Program-made: the position numbers and the translations under genes
Notes under the pieces: generated by a model
The model's database searches: none
What the model saw: only the letters and a program-made list of their open reading frames with translations
What the model was told of the DNA's origin: nothing
NCBI GenBank assembly: GCA_030054245.1
Contig: JASGCH010000071.1
Location: 1 to 6,851 of the forward strand
Origin: Gammaproteobacteria bacterium
Lineage (GTDB): Bacteria; Pseudomonadota; Gammaproteobacteria; Burkholderiales; Burkholderiaceae_C
DNA length: 6,851 nucleotides
Direction of reading: 5' to 3'
Part shown: piece after piece, positions 5,381 to 6,851 of the stretch
Layout of the letters: the number at the start of each line of letters is the position of its first letter
How positions within the stretch are numbered: position 1 is the stretch's first letter

Positions 5381-6448
5381 ATGTATTCATTGATTAGACC
5401 CTTCTTATTTGCATTGGAACCAGAGCTTAGTCACGATCATACTTTGAGATTTTTAGCTTTTGTACAAAAATACAATTGGTTTTCTCGGATTTTTCAATCG
5501 ACTTGGGTGGATGATCCATGTTCTATTGCAGGGTTAAAGTTTTTGAATCGTGTGGGTTTGGCCGCTGGCTTAGACAAACAGGCTTTGGCTTTGGGGGCTT
5601 TTTCAGCTATGGGTTTTGGGTTTATCGAATTGGGAACGGTAACACCCTTACCACAAAAGGGTCAAGAAAAACCTCGGTTATTTCGATCCGTAAACCAAAG
5701 TGCTATTATCAATCGCTTTGGTTTTAATAGTGTTGGAGTTGATCAGTTTTTAAGTAACCTGCAAGAATCTAAACAATATATGCCAAGAACTAGTTTAATT
5801 GGTATTAATATTGGTAAAAATGCCCAAACTTCAATCGCTCTATCCGTCAACGATTACTTGTTAAATTTACAAAAAGTCTATCCTTTTGCCGACTATATAA
5901 CCCTTAATATTTCCAGCCCTAACACAGAAAATTTAAGGACTTTGCAACAAGGTACAGAACTATCGTCATTGCTGACTAACATTTCCGAAAAACGCACAGA
6001 GTTAGCCAATACTTACCAGCGAAAATTGCCGATTTTTATTAAAATTTCACCTGATTTATTCCCCCAAGACATTCAAGTGATTGCTGAGATCATCAAAGGG
6101 CTAGTGGCACCAGATGCGACCATTGAAGATGCTGATTGGGGAGTTATTGCGACGAATACTACTTTGTCAAGAATGGGCGTTGATAATCCCCAATTTGCCA
6201 AAGAACCCGGTGGGTTATCTGGAAAACCCTTGAAAAATTTAAGCACGCGCGTAGTTATGCTTTTGCGTGAATATTTAGGCCACCAAGTACCTATCATTGC
6301 CACGGGTGGTATTTTTTCAGGAGAAGATGCCATGGAAAAATTGTCCGCTGGCGCTAATTTAGTGCAAATTTATAGTGGATTCATATTTCAGGGACCGCGT
6401 TTGGTGAAGCAAATTGCCACGGTATGCCAACGAACTTACCAGGTCTAG
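5381..6448 (+). CDS. pyrD: dihydroorotate dehydrogenase (quinone), class 2 PyrD
   Basis: PyrD oxidises dihydroorotate to orotate in pyrimidine synthesis. It uses FMN and passes electrons to the membrane quinone pool, so it sits on the cytoplasmic face of the inner membrane. The 355-residue protein has the N-terminal extension of class 2 enzymes (1-45), then AAGLDK (61-66, K66 at FMN), GTVTPLPQ (85-92), NRFGF (111-115), NIGKN (143-147) and NISSPNTENLRTLQ (176-189). In that last block the class 2 catalytic base is S179, the equivalent of E. coli S175. KISPD (221-225), ATNTT (257-261), GGLSGKPL (277-284) and ANLVQIYSGFIFQGP (325-339) complete the barrel. It is about 19 residues longer than E. 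coli PyrD, mainly from an insertion near 240-252 and a longer C-terminus. The start matches E. coli MYY-type N-termini. There is no Shine-Dalgarno sequence. Confidence 0.97.
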   Translation: MYSLIRPFLFALEPELSHDHTLRFLAFVQKYNWFSRIFQSTWVDDPCSIAGLKFLNRVGLAAGLDKQALALGAFSAMGFGFIELGTVTPLPQKGQEKPRLFRSVNQSAIINRFGFNSVGVDQFLSNLQESKQYMPRTSLIGINIGKNAQTSIALSVNDYLLNLQKVYPFADYITLNISSPNTENLRTLQQGTELSSLLTNISEKRTELANTYQRKLPIFIKISPDLFPQDIQVIAEIIKGLVAPDATIEDADWGVIATNTTLSRMGVDNPQFAKEPGGLSGKPLKNLSTRVVMLLREYLGHQVPIIATGGIFSGEDAMEKLSAGANLVQIYSGFIFQGPRLVKQIATVCQRTYQV

Positions 6449-6522
6449 ACTGCCAAAATACCGTTGGCCGCGCGCGTTGCCATAATTACCATAGATGGCG
6501 GCACCAGTGGAATTTACGAGTT
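6447..6522. repeat. left-end fragment of the intergenic element (copy F, first unit)
   Basis: The unit begins AGACTGCCAAAA at 6447, overlapping the last two bases of the pyrD TAG stop. CCATAATTACCAT (6480-6492) and GTGGAATTTACGAG (6507-6520) correspond to TCATAATTACAAG and GCGGAATTTACTCA of the copy before phoU. It ends at the same internal point as the fragment after pstB, so the half-plus-fuller-copy arrangement occurs twice in this window. It is strongly diverged, so the assignment rests on the order of short matches. Confidence 0.5.
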
Positions 6523-6636
6523 AAGACGGTTGTACCGACGGCTACGCCGATCGGACGAGCTACTAAATGACATGGCTGGAGTTCGCCTCCCGCGGCATAG
6601 CCTATGGTGCAATAGTCTGGATGGTGCAACAGTCTT
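6523..6636. repeat. internally deleted intergenic element with doubled right end (copy F, second unit)
   Basis: The unit starts AAGACGGTTGTACC at 6523, carries the exact core CGGCTACGCCG at 6539-6549, and then passes from GGCTGGAG (6573-6580) almost directly to the right arm CGCGGCATAGCCTATGGTGC (6591-6610). About 65 bp of the interior is missing relative to the copy at 4210-4373. The right end is present twice: ATGGTGCAATAGTCT at 6604-6618 and ATGGTGCAACAGTCT at 6621-6635, matching at 14 of 15 positions with a 17-bp period. It lies between the convergent pyrD and yggS genes, four bases from the yggS stop, where a stem-loop could help end transcription from both sides. No T-run marks a classical terminator. 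Confidence 0.65.
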
Positions 6637-6640
6637 GTCT

Positions 6641-6851
6641 TTAGGATAGCTTAGGTTCCCTAGCACCAAACAAGGTGCGCCCTATTCTCAACATAGTGCT
6701 CCCCGCTTGTATGGCTAAATCCAGGTCATCAGAAGTCCCCATTGACAAAGTATCAATAGGAGCCTGGGGAAAATTAGTTTGTAATTGTAAAAATAAGGTT
6801 TGGATTTGCCTATAGCTGGTTAGTAAGTGATCCCCCGGGTCTGGAAAAGTC
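6641..6851 (-). CDS. yggS: YggS-type PLP homeostasis protein, C-terminal part
   Basis: The minus-strand frame enters from the right edge and ends at a TAA whose complement is 6641-6643, giving the last 69 residues. DTLSMGTSDDLDLAIQAGST followed by MLRIGRTLFGARE is the conserved C-terminus of the YggS/PLPBP family (E. coli: LSMGMS-D-AAI-AG-T-VRIG-AIFGAR). These are small single-domain proteins with an alanine-racemase-like barrel that bind pyridoxal phosphate and keep its free level balanced; they have no known enzymatic turnover. The serine, arginine and glycine residues of this segment form the phosphate cradle. The PLP-binding lysine lies in the missing N-terminal part. The gene is convergent with pyrD and functionally unrelated to phosphate uptake. 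It is not a pseudogene as far as visible, only cut by the window edge. Confidence 0.93.
   Translation of the reverse strand, partial: TFPDPGDHLLTSYRQIQTLFLQLQTNFPQAPIDTLSMGTSDDLDLAIQAGSTMLRIGRTLFGAREPKLS

Noticed and set aside
87..6636. CRISPR-like array of recurring GC-rich units
   Set aside because: Copies are separated by whole genes, differ in length, are bounded by inverted ends, and have no regular spacers or cas genes.
6464..6649. 61-codon forward open frame between pyrD and yggS
   Set aside because: It is made entirely of the two repeat units and runs into the yggS 3' end on the opposite strand; the peptide is compositionally repeat-derived.
6601..6660. Rho-independent terminator between pyrD and yggS
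   Set aside because: Stem-forming repeat arms exist, but no GC-rich hairpin is directly followed by a T-run on either strand.

Overview
The window holds a complete high-affinity phosphate uptake and signalling cluster, pstS-pstC-pstA-pstB-phoU. It is followed on the same strand by pyrD (class 2, quinone-dependent dihydroorotate dehydrogenase). At the right edge is the 3' end of a convergent yggS-type gene (PLP homeostasis protein). All six complete proteins align closely by eye with their E. coli counterparts (PstS, PstA and PyrD nearly throughout). The DNA is AT-rich, with compact gene content and many TTA/TTG, AAA and ATT codons. This suggests a low-to-moderate-GC gamma- or betaproteobacterium. 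I cannot name the species from sequence alone.

Layout: 1-181 leader with one short repeat copy; 182-1213 pstS; 1234-1251 small hairpin; 1264-2214 pstC; 2215-2340 gap with repeat; 2341-3192 pstA; 3193-3361 gap with repeat; 3362-4132 pstB; 4133-4422 gap with two repeat units and a 14-bp palindrome; 4423-5136 phoU; 5137-5380 gap with repeat; 5381-6448 pyrD; 6449-6640 gap with repeats; 6641-6851 yggS C-terminus on the minus strand.

How the genes work together: PstS captures periplasmic phosphate and delivers it to the PstC-PstA channel, and PstB supplies ATP hydrolysis. PhoU links the transporter's state to a sensor kinase and limits uptake. The kinase and regulator (phoR/phoB) are not in the window. 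PyrD and YggS belong to pyrimidine synthesis and PLP homeostasis and look like unrelated neighbours.

The unusual part is the non-coding DNA. Six of the seven intergenic spaces, including four inside the pst-phoU-pyrD run, contain copies of one family of inverted-repeat elements. Full copies are about 150-165 bp. They end in GAGAC-YTTTGCACC-like or AAGACTGTTGC-like terminal repeats, carry the 11-mer CGGCTACGCCG (or its complement) just inside each end, and have a conserved, non-coding middle. Shorter copies, half copies and doubled right ends occur. Several copies sit exactly on gene boundaries: they share a base with the pstA stop codon, two bases with the pyrD stop codon, or touch the pyrD start codon. 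They look like a MITE family or a REP-like family that has colonised the operon's gaps and now forms most of its untranslated RNA.
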